Positions 33,582 to 45,481 are shown, counted from the first letter of the stretch. The stretch: DNA of 64,000 nt from Elephas maximus indicus (GCF_024166365.1 NC_064838.1:3861501-3925500), one strand, 5' to 3'. The notes: a model not told the origin generated them from the sequence alone. Program-made: numbers and translations.

Positions 33582-36500
33582 CTTTCCCAATCTGTAGGTG
33601 GTCTTTTTACTCTTTTGGTGAAGTCTTTAGATGAGCATAGGTGTTTGATTTTTAGGAGCTCCCAGTTATCTGGTTTCTCTTCGTCATTTTTGGTAATGTT
33701 TTGTATTCTGTTTATGCCATATATTAGGGCTCCTAACATTGTCCCTATTTTTTCTTCCAAGATCTTTATTGTTTTAGACTTCATGTTTAGGTCTTTGATC
33801 CATTGGGAGTTAGTTTTTGTGCATGGTGTGAGGTATGGGTCCTGTTTCATTTTTTTGCAAATGGATATCCAGTTATGCCAGCACCATTTGTTAAAAAGAG
33901 TATCTTTTCCCCCAATTAACTGACACTGGGCCTTTGTCAAATATCAGCTGTTCATATATGGATGGATTTATATCTTCTCTGGGTTTCTTGCAGTAGTGTC
34001 ATGTAGCTTTCTTTGTATAGGTTTTTTACCTGTCTGGCTAGATTTATCCCTAAGTATTTTATCTTCTTGGGGGCTATTGTAAATGGTATTGATTTGGTGA
34101 TTTCCTTTTTGAAGTTCTCTTTGTTGGTGTTGAGAATCCAACTGATTTTGTATGTTTATCTTGTATCCTGATACTCTGCTGAACTCTTCTATTAGTTCCA
34201 GTAGTTTTCTTGTAGATTCTCTAGGGTTTTCTGTTCATAAGATCATATCATCTGTAAATAGAGATACATTTACTTCTTCCTCACCAATCTAGATGCCCTT
34301 TATTTCTTTACCTAGCCAAATTCCTCTGGCTAGGACCTCCAGCACAACGTTGAATAAGAGTGGTGATAAAGGGCATCTTTGTCTGGTTCCGGATCTCAAG
34401 GGAAATGCTTTCAGACTCTCCATTTAGGATGATGTTGGCTGTTGGTTTTGTATAAATGCCTTTTATTATGTTGAGAAATTTCTCTTCTATTCTTATTTTG
34501 CTGAGAGTTTTTATCATCAATGGGTGTTGAACTTTGTCAAATGCCTTTTCTACATCAATTGATGAGATCATGTGGTTCTGGTCTTTTATTTATGTGATGG
34601 ATTACATTGATTGTTTTTCTAATGTTGAACCATCCCTGAATATCTGGTATGAATGCCACTTGGTCATGGTGAATTATTTTTTTGGTATGTTATTGAATTC
34701 TATTGGCTACAATTTTGCTGAGGATTTTTGCATCTATGTTCATGAGGGATATATGTCTGTACTTTTCTTTTCTTGTGGTGTCTTTACCTGGCTTTGGTAT
34801 CAAGATTATGCTGGTTTCAGAGAATGAGTTTAGGAGTATTCCATCCTTTTTTATACTCTGAAATACCTTTAGTAGTAGCGGTGTTAACTCTTCTGTGAAA
34901 GTTTGGTAGAATTCGCCAGTGAAAATATCAAGGCCCAGGCTTCTTTTGTGTTTGAAGTTTTTTAATTACCTTTTCAATCTCTTGTTTAGTTATAGGTTTA
35001 TTTAGTTGTTCTACCTCTGTTTGTGTTAGCTTAGGTAGGTAGCATTTTTCTAGAAATTAGTCCATTTCCTCTAGGCTTTCAAATTTGTTAAGAGTACAAT
35101 TTTTCATAGTATTTGGTTATGATTATTTTTTTTTAATAATTTTTGTTGAGCTTTAAGTGAACGTTTACAAATCAAGTTAGTCTGTCACATATAAGCTTAT
35201 ATACACCTTACTCCATACTCCCACTTTCTCTCCCCCTAATGAGTCAGCCCTTCCAGTCTCTCCTTTTGTGACAATTTTGCCAGTTTCTAACCCTCTCTAC
35301 CCTCCTATCTCCCCTCCAGACAGGAGATGCCAACACAGTCTCAAGTGACCACCTGATACAGGTAGCTCACTCTTCATCAGCATCTCTCTCCTACCCATTG
35401 TCCAGTCCCTTCCATGTCTGATGAGTTGTCTTTGGGGATGGTTCCTGTCCTGGGCCAACAGAAGGTTTGGGACCATGACCACTGGGATTCCTCTAGTCTC
35501 AGTCAGACCATTAAGTCTGGCCTTTTTATGAGAATTTGGGGTCTGCATCCCACTATTCTCCTGCTCCCTCAGGGGTTCTCTGTTGTGCTCCCTGTCAGGG
35601 CAGTCATCGGTTGTGGCCAGGCACCATCTAGTTCTTCTGGTGTCAGGATGATGTAAGTCTCTGGTTCATGTGGCCCTTTCTGTCTCTTGGGCTCATAGTT
35701 ATGATGTGACCTTGGTGTTCATCATTCTCCTTTGATCTAGGTGGGTTGAGACCAATTGATGCATCTTAGATGGCTGCTTGTTGGCATTTAAGACCCCAGA
35801 CGCCACATTTCAAAGTGGGATGCAGAATGTTTTCATAATAGAATTATTTTGCCAATTGACTGAGAAGTCCCCTTAAGCCATAGTCCCCAAACCTCTGCCC
35901 TTGCTCTGCTGACCTTTGAAGCATTCAGTTTATCCCGGAAACTTCTTTGCTTTTGGTGCAGTCCAGTTGAGCTGACCTTCCATGTATTGAGTATTGTCCT
36001 TCCTTTCACCGAAAGTAGTTCTTATCTACTAACTAATCAGTAAATGACCCTCCCCCACCCTCCGTCCCTCCCCGCCTCGTAACCACAGAAGTATGTGTTC
36101 TTCTCAATTTATACTATTTCTCAAGATCTTATAATAGTGGTCTTATACAATATTTGTCCTTTTCTTCTGACTAATTTCGCTCAGCATAATGCCTTCCAGG
36201 TTCCTCCATGTTATGAAATGTTTCACAGATTCGTCACTGTTCTTTATCGATGCGTAGTATTCCTTTGTGTGAATATACCACAATTTATTTAACCATTCAT
36301 CCATTGATGGACACCTTGGTTGCTTCCAGCTTTTTGCTATTGTAAACAGAGCTGCAATAAACATGGGTGTGCATATATCTGTTTGTGTGAAGGCTTTTAT
36401 TTCTCTAGGGTGTATTCCAAGGAGTGGGATTTCTGGGTTGTATGGTAGTTCTATTTCTAAATTATTAAGAAAACGCCAGATAGATTTCCAAAGTGGTTGT

Positions 36501-38347
36501 ACCATTTTACATTCCCACCAGCAATGTATAAGAGTTCCAGTCCCTCCACAGCCTCTCCAACATTTATTAATTTGTGTTTTTTGGATTAATGCCAGCCTTG
36601 TTGGAGTGAGCTGGAATCTCATCGTAGTTTTTTTTTCTCTCCCTTTTTTTTTTATTAACTTTTATTGAGCTTCAAGAGAACGTTTACAAATCAAGTCAAA
36701 CTGTTGCGTATAAGTTTATATACACATTACTCCATACTCCCACTTGTTCTCCCCCTAATGAGTTAGCCCTTCCATTCTCTCGTGACAATTTTGCCAGCTT
36801 CCAACTCTCTCTATCCTCCCATCTCGCCTCCAGACAGGAGATGCCAACACAGTCTGAAGTGTCCACCTGATACAAGTAGCTCGCTCTTCATCAGCATCTC
36901 TCTCCAACCCACTGTCCAGTCCCTTCCATGTCTGATGAGTTGTCTTCTGGAATGGTTCCTGTCCTGGGCCAACAGAAGGTTTGGGGACCATGACCGCCGG
37001 GATTCCTCTAGTCTCAGTCAGACCATTAAGTATGGTCTTTTTGTGAGAATTTGGGGTCTGCATCCCACTAATCTCCTGCTCCCTCAGGGGTTCTCTGTTG
37101 TGCTCCCTATCAGGGCAGTCATTGGTTGTGGCCGGGCACCAACTAGTTCTTCTGGTCTCAGGATGATGTAGGTCTCTGGCTCATGTGGCCCTTTCTGTCT
37201 CTTGGGCTCTTAGTTATCGTGTGACCTTGGTGTTCTTCATTCTCCTTTGATCCAGCTGGGTTGAGACCAACTGATACATCTTAGATGGCCGCTTGTTAGC
37301 ATTTAAGACCCCAGACGCCACATTTCAAAGTGGGATGCAGAATGTTTTCATAGTAGAATTATTTTGCCAATTGACTTAGAAGTCCTCTTAAACCATGGTC
37401 CCCAACCCCCCGCCCTTGCTCCTCTGACCTTTGAAGCATTCAGTTTATCCCGGAAACTTCTTTGCTTTTGGTGCAGTCCAGTTGAGCTGACCTTCCATGT
37501 ATTGAGTATTGTCCTTCCCTTCACCTAAAGCAGTTCTTATCTGCTAACTAATCCGTGAAAAACCCTCTCCCACCCTCCCTCCCTCCCCACCTCATAACCA
37601 CAAAAGTATGTGTTCTTCTCAGTTGATACTGTTTCTCAAGATCTTATAGTAGTGGTCTTATACAATATTTGTCCTTTTGCCTCTGACTAATTTCGCTCAG
37701 CATAATGCCTTCCAGGTTCCTCCATGTTATGAAATGTTTCAGAGATTCGTCACTGTTCTTTATCGATGTGTAGTATTCCATTGTGTGAATATACCACAAT
37801 TTGTTTAACCATTCATCCGTTGATGGACACCTTGGTTGCTTCCAACTTTTTGCTATTGTAAACAGAGCTGCAATAAACATGGGTGTGCATATATCTGTTT
37901 GTGTGAAGGCTCTTATTTCTCTAGGATATATTCCGAGGAGTGGGATTTCTGGGTTGCATGGTAGTTCTATTTCTAACTGTTTAACGCCAGATAGATTTCC
38001 AAAATGGTTGTACCTTTTTACGTTCCCACCAGCAGTGTATAAGAGTTCCAATCTCTTCGCAGCCTCTCCAACATTTATTAATTTGTGTTTTTTGGATTAA
38101 TGCCAGCCTTGTTGGAGTGAGATGGAATCTCATCGTAGTTTTAATTTGCATTTCTCTAATGGCTAATGATCGAGAGCATTTTCTCATGTATCTGTTAGCT
38201 GCCTGAATATCTTCTTTAGTGGAGTGCATGTTCATATCCTTTGCCCACTTCTTGATTGGGTTGTTTGTCTTTTTGTGGTTGAGTTTTAACAGAATCATAT
38301 AGATTTTAGAGATCAGGTGCTGGTTGGAGATGTCATAGCTGAAAATT
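33582..38347. repeat. Tandem duplication, copy 2 (4,766 bp)
   Basis: Direct repeat of 28816-33581. It contains the L1-C end (33582-33974), L1-B middle (to 35126), L1-D (35127-36636 and 38125 on) and L1-E (36637-38124). The first difference from copy 1 is at 38431 (A) against 33665 (G), so the crossover lies within 83 bp of perfect L1 homology (33582-33664). The junction joins L1-D upstream to L1-C downstream. Confidence 0.93.
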
Positions 38348-38897
38348 CTTTCCCAATCTGTAGGTGGTCTTTTTACTCTTTTGGTGAAGTCTTTAGATGA
38401 GCATAGGTGTTTGATTTTTAGGAGCTCCCAATTATCTGGTTTCTCTTCGTTATTTTTGGTAATGTTTTGTATTCTGTTTATGCCCTGTATTAGGTCTCCT
38501 AACGTTGTCCCTATTTTTTCTTCCATGATCTTTATTGTTTTAGTCTGTATGTTTAGGTCTTTGATCCACTTGGAGTTAGTTTTTGTGCATGGTGTGAGGT
38601 ATGGGTCCTGTTTCATTTTTTTGCAAATGGATATCCAGTTATGCCAGCACCATTTGTTAAAAAGAGTATCTTTTCCCCAATTAACTGACACTGGGCCTTT
38701 GTCAAATATCAGCTGCTCACATGTGGATGGATTTATATCCGGGTTCTCAATTCTGTTCCATTGGTCTATGTGCCTGTTGTTGTACCAGTACCAGGCTGTT
38801 TTGACTACTGTGGCTGTATAATACATTCTAAAATCAGGCAGAGTGAGGCCTCCCACTTTGTTCTTCTTTTTCAGTAATGCTTTACTTATCCGAGGCT

Positions 38898-40057
38898 GGT
38901 TATGATTATTTTAATTTCAGTTTGGTCTGTTGTGATATTGCCCATCTCATTTCTTATTTGGGTTATTTCCATCCTCTCTTATTTTTCTTTTGTTAGTTTG
39001 GCCAATGGCTTATTAATTTTGTTGGTCTTTTCAAAGAACCAGATTTTGCTTCTTGTTAACTCTTTCAATTCCTTTTCTGTTTCATTTAATTCTGCTCTAA
39101 TTTTTATTACGTGCTTTCTTCTGGTCCCTGAGGGCTTCTTTTGCTGCTCTCTTTCTATTTGAGTTATAGGGTTAATGTTTTGATTTTGGCCCTTGCTTCT
39201 TTATGTATTTGTGTATTTATTGATATATACTGACCTCTTAGCACTGCTTTTGCTGTGTCCCAAAGGCTCTGGTAGGAAGTGTTTTCATTCTCATTTGATT
39301 CTGTGAATTTCTTTATTCCGTCCTTAATTTCTTCTGTAACTCAGTGGTTTTTGAACAAGATGTTGTGCAGTTTCCGTATGTTTTATTTTTTTCCCTTTTT
39401 CTGTTATCAGTTTTTACTTTTATGACTTTATGGTTAGAAAAGATGCTTTGTAGTATTTCGATGCTTTGGACTCTGCTGAGGCTAGCTTTATGGCCTAATA
39501 TGTGGTCTGTTCTGAAGAATGTTCCTTGTACATTGGAAAAGAAAGTATACTTGGCTGTTGTTGGGTGGAGTGTTCTGTATATGTCCATGAGATCAAGCTG
39601 GTTGATTGTGGCATTTAGTTCTTCTGTGTCTTTATTGAGCTTTTTTCTGGATGCTCTCTTTTCAATGTTGTTAGAGTTTGATTTGTGTACTTTGGAGCCT
39701 TGTCGTTGGGTGCATAAATATTTATTATGGTTATTTCCTTGTGATGTATTGACTCTTTAGTCATTATATAGTGTCTTTCCTTATCCTTTGTGTTGGATTT
39801 TACTTTAAAGTGTATTTTGTCATAGATTAATATTGGCACGCCTACTATTTTTTGATTGATACATTTGTTTCCATCCTTTGATGTTTAGTTTGTTTGTGTG
39901 TTTAAGTCTAAGGTGAATCTCTTGTAGGCAGCATATATACAGATCTTTTTTTTTTTTTTTTTTTTACCCATTCTCCCACTCTCCGTCTCTTTAGTGGTGC
40001 ATTTAGTCCACTTATATTCAGTGTGATTATTGATAAGTTTGAGTTTAGCGCTATCAT
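38898..40057 (-). pseudogene. L1-B ORF2 N-terminal part (endonuclease), broken
   Basis: Minus-strand remainder of L1-B ORF2. The ATG at 40057-40055 is followed by the endonuclease start, equivalent to LSIITLNVNGLNAP. Later blocks are HYIMTKESIHHKEITIINIY (about 39770-39710) and DIYRTLHPTTAKYTFFSNVQ (39585 down). A T-run at 39949-39965 is the expanded homologue of the A-run in L1-A ORF2 at 7390. Frames are broken, so no active protein is expected. Confidence 0.75.
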
Positions 40058-40489
40058 TTTGATGTCTTTTTGTGTGTGTGTGTTTGCCAGTTTTTTTTTG
40101 TTTCACTTAATTTTTTGTGTTGAGTAGTTTTTGTTTATGTATTTTCATCATTGCTGATTTTGTATTTGCTGAGTCTTAATGTTTTTCTTGTATTTTATTT
40201 TGATGTGTAGGATTGTTAGTTTCCTTTGTGGTTACCTTAATGTTTACCCCTATTTTTGCAAGTTTAAACCAATCTTTTATTTCTTTTTATTGCCTTGAGT
40301 TCTTCTCCATATGACAGATCTATACTACATTTTTTATTCCCTTTTTTTTTGTTTGAATGTTGTCATCTTTCACATATTGACATCTCTGTTTCCCTAATTT
40401 CAGCTTTGATTTATTTTTGTGACTTCCCTATCTAGGTTTATATCTGGTTCCTCTGTCTTGTGTTCTAGTCTTGGGTTGTTATCTAATGG

Positions 40490-41485
40490 TATTGATTTTA
40501 TAACTAGAGGACTCCCTTTATTATTTCTTGTAATTTTGGTTTGGTTTTTGGAAATTCCCTAAACATCTATCTGGAAGTGCCCTAATGTTACCATCATATT
40601 TGAGAGTCAATTTTGCTGGGTATATAACTCTTGGCTGGTAACTTTTTTCCTTTAAGGCTTTATATATGCATTCCTATTGCCTTCTTGCCCGCATAGTTTC
40701 TGCTGAGTAGTCTGGGCTTATTCTTGTTGACTCTTCTTTGTAGATGACTTTTCATTAATCTGTAGCTGCTCTTAAAATTCTCCCTTTATCTTTGGTTTTC
40801 GCAAGTTTGGTTATAATATGTCTTGATGACTTTCTTTTGAAAGCTACCTTGTCTTGAGTTCAATGAGCATCTTGGATAGCTATCTTCTCATCTTTCATGA
40901 TATCAGGGATGTTTTCTGCCAACAGACCTTCAACAATTCTCTCTGTATTTTCTCTTTATCCACCCCTGTTCTGGTACTCCAATCACTCATAGGTTATTCC
41001 TCTTTATAGAGTCCCACATAATTCTTAGGTTTTTTTCAGTTTTTAAATTCTTTTATCTGATTTTTCCTCAAGTAAGTTGGGTCAAGTGCTTTATCTTCAA
41101 TCTGACTAATTCTGACTTCCATTGCCTCAGTTTTGCTCCTATGACTTTCTATTGAGTTGTCTAATTCTGAAATTTGATCATTAATATTCTGGATTTCTGT
41201 TTGCTGTCTCTCTATGGATTCTTGCAGCATGTTAAATTTGTCATTGTGGTTTTCTATAATCTTAAGTTCCTCTGTGTGTTCCTTCGTTTGTTTTGCATTT
41301 TGCCTAATCTCCTTTCTGGTCTCTTGAAGAGTTCTCTATATTAATCTTTTGTATTTTAACTCTGGTAATTCCAGGAAGTTATCTTCCTCTGGAAGATTTC
41401 TTGATTCTTTGTTTTGGGTGCTTGCTGAAGCCGTCATGGTCTGCCTCTTTATGTGATTTGTTATTGACTGTTGTCTCTCTGAGCC
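40490..41485 (-). pseudogene. L1-B ORF1, broken
   Basis: Minus-strand ORF1. It is recognised by its match to L1-A ORF1 (the segment coding for a TMTASASTQNKESRN-like start near 41445-41400) and by a readable coiled-coil piece at 41230-41036: MLQESIERQQTEIQNINDQI followed by SELDNSIESHRSKTEAMEVR. The heptad-like pattern suits the trimer-forming region of ORF1p. Stops break it elsewhere. Confidence 0.75.
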
Positions 41486-41489
41486 ATCA

Positions 41490-42866
41490 GTAACTTATTA
41501 TATTTATGTATTTTATTTTTGCTTACTTTGTTCTAGCTTCCTGTTTTCTTTTGTTTTGATATTCCCAAATAGACTGTGTGAGCTAGTTTGATTATTGGTG
41601 CCTTTGAAGCTCTAACGTTCTGTCACCAGGTGGTTAGATTTGTTACTAGGTATGTAAGCCCAGGAGTCTGTTTACTTTTCTTGTATGGATTCAGCTCAGG
41701 TGTCGAGATAGTTGGTCATCAAGTGTGTGGTGTAGGCTTTTATCTACAGTCCTAGATGGGCAGGGGTGATTGGCATAGGCACAGGTATCTGGCTTCAGTA
41801 GGGGTCATGTGCCTTATGAGCAAGGCAGGGGGCTGATGGCTGTCCCTGAGTATCTGGCAGGAAAGCGTGTCTCTATTCCCTAGAGTTCATAGGTGGGTGG
41901 GTTTTACAGCTGGACTATGGCACCCTATGCTGTTGGCCATAAGGACTGGGAGGCATCACTTATTCTTGGACCTCTGTTGCTGGTAGCAAGGTGGCGTGGG
42001 TGGAGCCGCCACTCCTCAGGCCCCTGATGTGTGTGGTAATAATCCTGCTTAATGGGCAGAGTGGTGTCAAATGTCACAAACCTGCCACTCTGCCATATAG
42101 CTGATACAGTGAAGTTAGGCTTCAGGTATATACCCTGCTGTACTGTGCTAATGAAGGCCTATGCTGTTGAAATGGGCCCACACAGGTCTATGCAGAGGTG
42201 AAAGGCATTCAAATTCCATAGGTCCCTTCTGCCCATGCCTAGGCAAAGAAGCTGTACCTGCCCTGAGTTCCGGCTTAGGGGAGCTGGCAGATTATTTTTT
42301 CTTGCCTGTTAATTTGCTCCCTCTCCTAGGCCTGGAGAATGGCTCAGAGCATATGATGGGCCTTACTTCTTGCCCAGGAAAAATGGCAATTGGCAATTGC
42401 TGAACCCTGCTGGGGACACAGTGTGGAGCGGGGAGGGAGAAGGTAGAGAGATTCTTCCCAAACAAGGTGTTTTTTGATCCATGCAGTAGATTAGACTCAG
42501 TTACTTTTCTTTTCTAATTGAGGGCTGCTTCTCACTGGTTCTGGAGAGTTGAGCAGACTCTCTGCCACTCGGTCTCTCCTGATGTGGAAAACACATCTTG
42601 AATGCCACTGCTTGCCTCACTGTGCTCATTAGCTGATCCTGGCCTGCAGGGTGCCGGTTCTTGCTGGGTCAGTTCTGGCAACTCCTCACTGCTTCTGAAC
42701 CATTTCCCTGTGCCCCTGTCACTCAGTCTGTTTCCTCAACTTTGTCTTTGATGTTCAGGGCTCCTAGGTTTGTCATATATAATCAATTCACTTGTTTTTT
42801 TGGGGTCTTTGTTGTAAGAGGGACCACTGGAAGCGTCCGACTACTCTGTCATCTTGGCCCTGCCTC
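41490..42866 (-). promoter_or_regulatory. L1-B 5' UTR
   Basis: Leader of L1-B, ending at the L1 5' terminus (complement of GAGGCAGGGCCAAGATGACA) near 42866. It aligns in order with the L1-A leader, for example 'tcatcaagtgtgtggt' at 41717 against 'accacacacttgatgatc' at 5565. Frames in it (42161-42403, 42661-42885) look like chance. Confidence 0.7.
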
Positions 42867-42869
42867 ATC

Positions 42870-42881
42870 TCATACATTTCT
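42870..42881. repeat. Target site duplication, right copy (L1-B)
   Basis: TCATACATTTCT, exact partner of 24442-24453. Confidence 0.85.
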
Positions 42882-42974
42882 ATAGGATAATGCTTACATC
42901 ATTTTCAGCTGGCTGGTTATATGTCTATCATGCTCTTTAACATTTATGTCTTTTTGTAACAGAATTTTATATTT

Positions 42975-43135
42975 TCAGCACTCTTTTCAGCACTTTACAT
43001 GAGTAATATCATTTAGACGTCACAAAATGAGATAGCATTATTATCCCCACCTTATAGTTGAAGAAACTCTGGCATAGAAATGTAGAATGACTTACCCAAG
43101 ATCACATATTTGGTTAGTGGTACCAGTTGGTCAGT
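42975..43135 (-). repeat. MIR SINE fragment
   Basis: 'ttatccccaccttatagttg', 'aagaaactctggcatagaaa', 'gaatgacttacccaagatca' follow the reversed MIR consensus closely. Confidence 0.75.
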
Positions 43136-43850
43136 TGATTGGTCAGGTACCAGAGCATGTGCTGTTCACCAGCACAGTATACTGCCCCTGGAAGCGACTG
43201 AGAGACGTTCATGTGATTAGTGTAAGTGACAGAATCGGGAACAAAATCAGTTGTCCAGTTTTCCATCAGGAAGTAGTGTTTTTCCTACATGACATTGCCA
43301 AATCAGTATCAGGCAGAAGTCAAGTCTGTCAGGTAAATATTAAGGTGGAAGGCAGAAAAACTCAGAATTGATGCTGTCTCTTTTTTCCTAGAAGATGTTC
43401 TAAACTTAAAGAAATTAAATTAGGACCACAGGGATGTCCTCAAAGCCTCAGAGGAACAGCAGTAACAGAAACAATTGACAATAGAACAATTTGTACCTGA
43501 TTATGTGGCTTCTGAATATCATTATGGTTAAGTATACCAAGATTTGTAAAAATATTTTGATCTTCATTGTCATTTGGGGAGATGTACAGATTTTTCCTTT
43601 TGATTTCCCCTTTTTCTGACATTTCATGTTTTATCAGTTACCTAAGTCATGCAGCTCCTCCTACAAATCTGATTTGCTATTATTATCACATTGGCAGCTC
43701 ATTGTAATAATGACACCAAAGGGAACACTTTAGTGAAAGCATGTCTGTCTTAGACTCCATCCAAAGGGTTTAGTATATAAGTGTTTCAATGTAAGAAGGC
43801 CTTGTTAATAAGAAAGATGAGTTTGGAGACTTGCACACTAACTGTTCCAC
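43136..43850. other. No recognised element or gene
   Basis: No repeat I recognise and no convincing coding signal. The 94-codon frame at 43087-43371 overlaps the MIR and lacks recognisable motifs. Confidence 0.35.
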
Positions 43851-43854
43851 CTTG

Positions 43855-44243
43855 TTGTTGTTGTTAGATGCCATTGAGTCAGTTCCGACTCATAGCAACC
43901 CTATGTACAACAGAAGGAAACAATGCCTGGTCCTGAGCTAGCCTCACAATTGTTATGCTTGAGCCAGTTGTTACAGCCACTGTATCAATCCATCTCGCTG
44001 AGGGTCTTCCTCTTTTTTGCTGACCATCTACTTTATGAACCATGATGTCCTTCTCCAGGGAGTGGTCTCTCCTGATAACAGGTCCAAAGTATGTGAGACA
44101 AAGTCTCACCATCCTTCCAAGGAATATTCTGGCTGTACTTTGCATAGTCAATAAAACACAGGCAAGCGTCTTTCTGGTATTCTCTGCTTTCAGAATTGAT
44201 GGAATACCAGTTGAGATGTTTCAACAAATGGATGCAGCCATTC
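43855..44243 (-). mobile_element. RTE fragment, rearranged
   Basis: Three RTE pieces in a row. 43855-44139 is minus, the 3' end with the (AAC)n tail reversed. 44140-44193 is minus but from about 0.75 kb further 5', in the RT motif A region. 44194-44243 is plus ('tgatggaataccagttgaga', 'tgtttcaacaaatggatgca'). So there is an internal deletion plus an inverted 5' end. Confidence 0.8.
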
Positions 44244-44760
44244 CTTCATCCAACAAATAATCACTGAGCACTAGTTGTATACAGGCACTATTCTAAACTC
44301 TGGAGATACAGCAATGCACACAGCACCCCAAATCCCTGCTCTTAGAAAGTTCACATTCTAGTGGGGAAGACAGATAATAAACAAGATAAATCGGTACAAT
44401 ATATGGCAATATTGGGTAATAATAACAGTTAAGGAGCAAAATAAGACTTTGAAGGGAAATAGGAAGTAATGGGGGAAGTTTACAATTTTTAGAGAGTGGC
44501 AAAGGAAGATGTCATGTGAGAAAATACCTGAAGAAGATAAGGTAATAAGCCAGGTAGATATTTCAGGGAAGAGCATTCAGGTAGAGGAGAAACCAAGTGC
44601 AAAGGTCCTGAGGTGGGAGCAAACCTTGTGGGTTCAAGAGCAATGTGGTCAGTGAGGCTAGAGCAGAGTGAACTGCAGGGAGAATAGTAGGAGATGGGAT
44701 CAGAGGGGAGAAGTCTTGTTGGAACTGCTGTGGTTAGGGACTCAGGGGTCCATGATTAGA
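44244..44760 (+). mobile_element. L2-like LINE 3' fragment
   Basis: 'ccttcatccaacaaataatc', 'tatacaggcactattctaaa', 'cattctagtggggaagacag', 'ggaagagcattcaggtagag' and 'caagtgcaaaggtcctgagg' follow a familiar mammal-wide repeat that I take as L2. The family assignment is from memory. Confidence 0.6.
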
Positions 44761-45252
44761 AACTCAATTTAATCTTTCCATTTAGGGGGAAATCAAGCTT
44801 TGATGAACACCTTCCCTTAAATCAAACGCAGCAAAAATATGTGTTAGTCAGAGTCACGATTTATTGGTTAACAAGGGGAATTAGGTCTGCGTCATCCCCT
44901 GGGGCCACTCCTGTTCTAATACTTAAGAAACAGGCAGGTCACATTGGCTTAGATAAGCAAGAAATTTAAGCAAAAGAAAATACATGCTTTTTAGAAAGAC
45001 AAAGTACATTTTTTTCTTATCCTATTGACACCTCAAGGACTCTTTTGTGGGCCCAGAAGAGAATATCTGTGGAGTGCCTGGCATTGGTTCTCAGGATCCT
45101 CCAAATGTGAGCTGAAAGTACTGTGCTTTGACTACCACTCTCTCTCTGATACTGGCTGGAAACGACTTGAGCAGGAGGGGTGGAGAAAGATTTTGAAAAG
45201 CCCGAAGCTTATACAATTTGAGGAACCCTTTTAGGGTCGCCATAGGGCCGCT
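44761..45252. other. No recognised element; one small unexplained frame
   Basis: The 69-codon plus frame at 45025-45234 ends LSDTGWKRLEQEGWRKILKS and nearby residues. It looks protein-like but I do not recognise it. It might be a fragment of a processed pseudogene or chance. Confidence 0.3.
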
Positions 45253-45481
45253 GGAAACCCTGGTGGCGTAGTGGTTAAGTGCTATGGCTGCTAACCAAAG
45301 GGTCAGCAGTTCGAATCCGCCAGGCGCTCCTTGGAAACTCTATGGGGTAGTTCTACTCTGTCCTATAGGGTCACTATGAGTCGGAATCGACTTGACAGCA
45401 CTGGGTTTGGTTTTTGGTTTTATAGGGTCGCTATGAGTCAGAATTGACTCGATGGCAATGGGTTTGGTTTTTTTTTTTTGG
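45253..45481 (+). mobile_element. AfroSINE, young copy with duplicated 3' tail
   Basis: The body at 45253-45420 is close to what I take as consensus: GGAAACCCTGGTGGCGTAGT head, A-box region 'tagtggttaagtg', B-box 'cagttcgaatcc', tail ending 'cactgggtttgg'. A second tail unit (45421-45481, 'gggtcgctatgagtcagaat' to 'gggtttgg') follows directly and differs at several sites, then a T-run. Confidence 0.93.

Larger units (their letters stand above)
30361..38897 (-). mobile_element. L1-D: 5'-truncated L1 inside L1-B, itself split
   Basis: T-run and reversed 3' UTR at 30361-31300, then ORF2 end to 31870. It resumes after L1-E at about 33359, and after the tandem duplication its 5' end is at 38125-38897 ('cttctttttcagtaatgctt', 'tacttatccgaggct'). 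The TSD GGTTATGATTATTTT flanks it (left 30349-30363, right 38898-38912), followed on the right by AA, the TTTT/AA site expected for L1 endonuclease. Before duplication it would have been about 2.3 kb without L1-E. The duplicated 3' part is at 35127-36636. Confidence 0.75.
24454..42869 (-). mobile_element. L1-B: full-length host L1, spread over 18.4 kb by nesting
   Basis: Segments of one minus-strand L1. The 3' UTR and ORF2 C-terminal part are at 24454-27090 (with a SINE inside), ORF2 middle at about 29208-30360, and the remainder at 38898-42866 with ORF2 start near 40057, ORF1 about 40490-41485 and the 5' UTR. The 5' end is the complement of GAGGCAGGGCCAAGATGACA. Each break is collinear: for example, 'cttacgtagatgtcttttgg' at 27070-27089 continues as 'gggtttcttgcag' at 29214. 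A copy of the middle segment at about 33974-35126 comes from the later tandem duplication. Endonuclease parts are readable (ITIINIYAPNDKAPKYTNQT; DHILGHKASLSRVQSIEIL), but stops are many. Confidence 0.85.

Noticed and set aside
33615..33923. Repeated plus-strand frames (for example 28849-29157, 33615-33923, 49750-50199) as a conserved gene family
   Set aside because: They are antisense shadows of the L1 ORF2 C-terminal region and recur only because L1 does.
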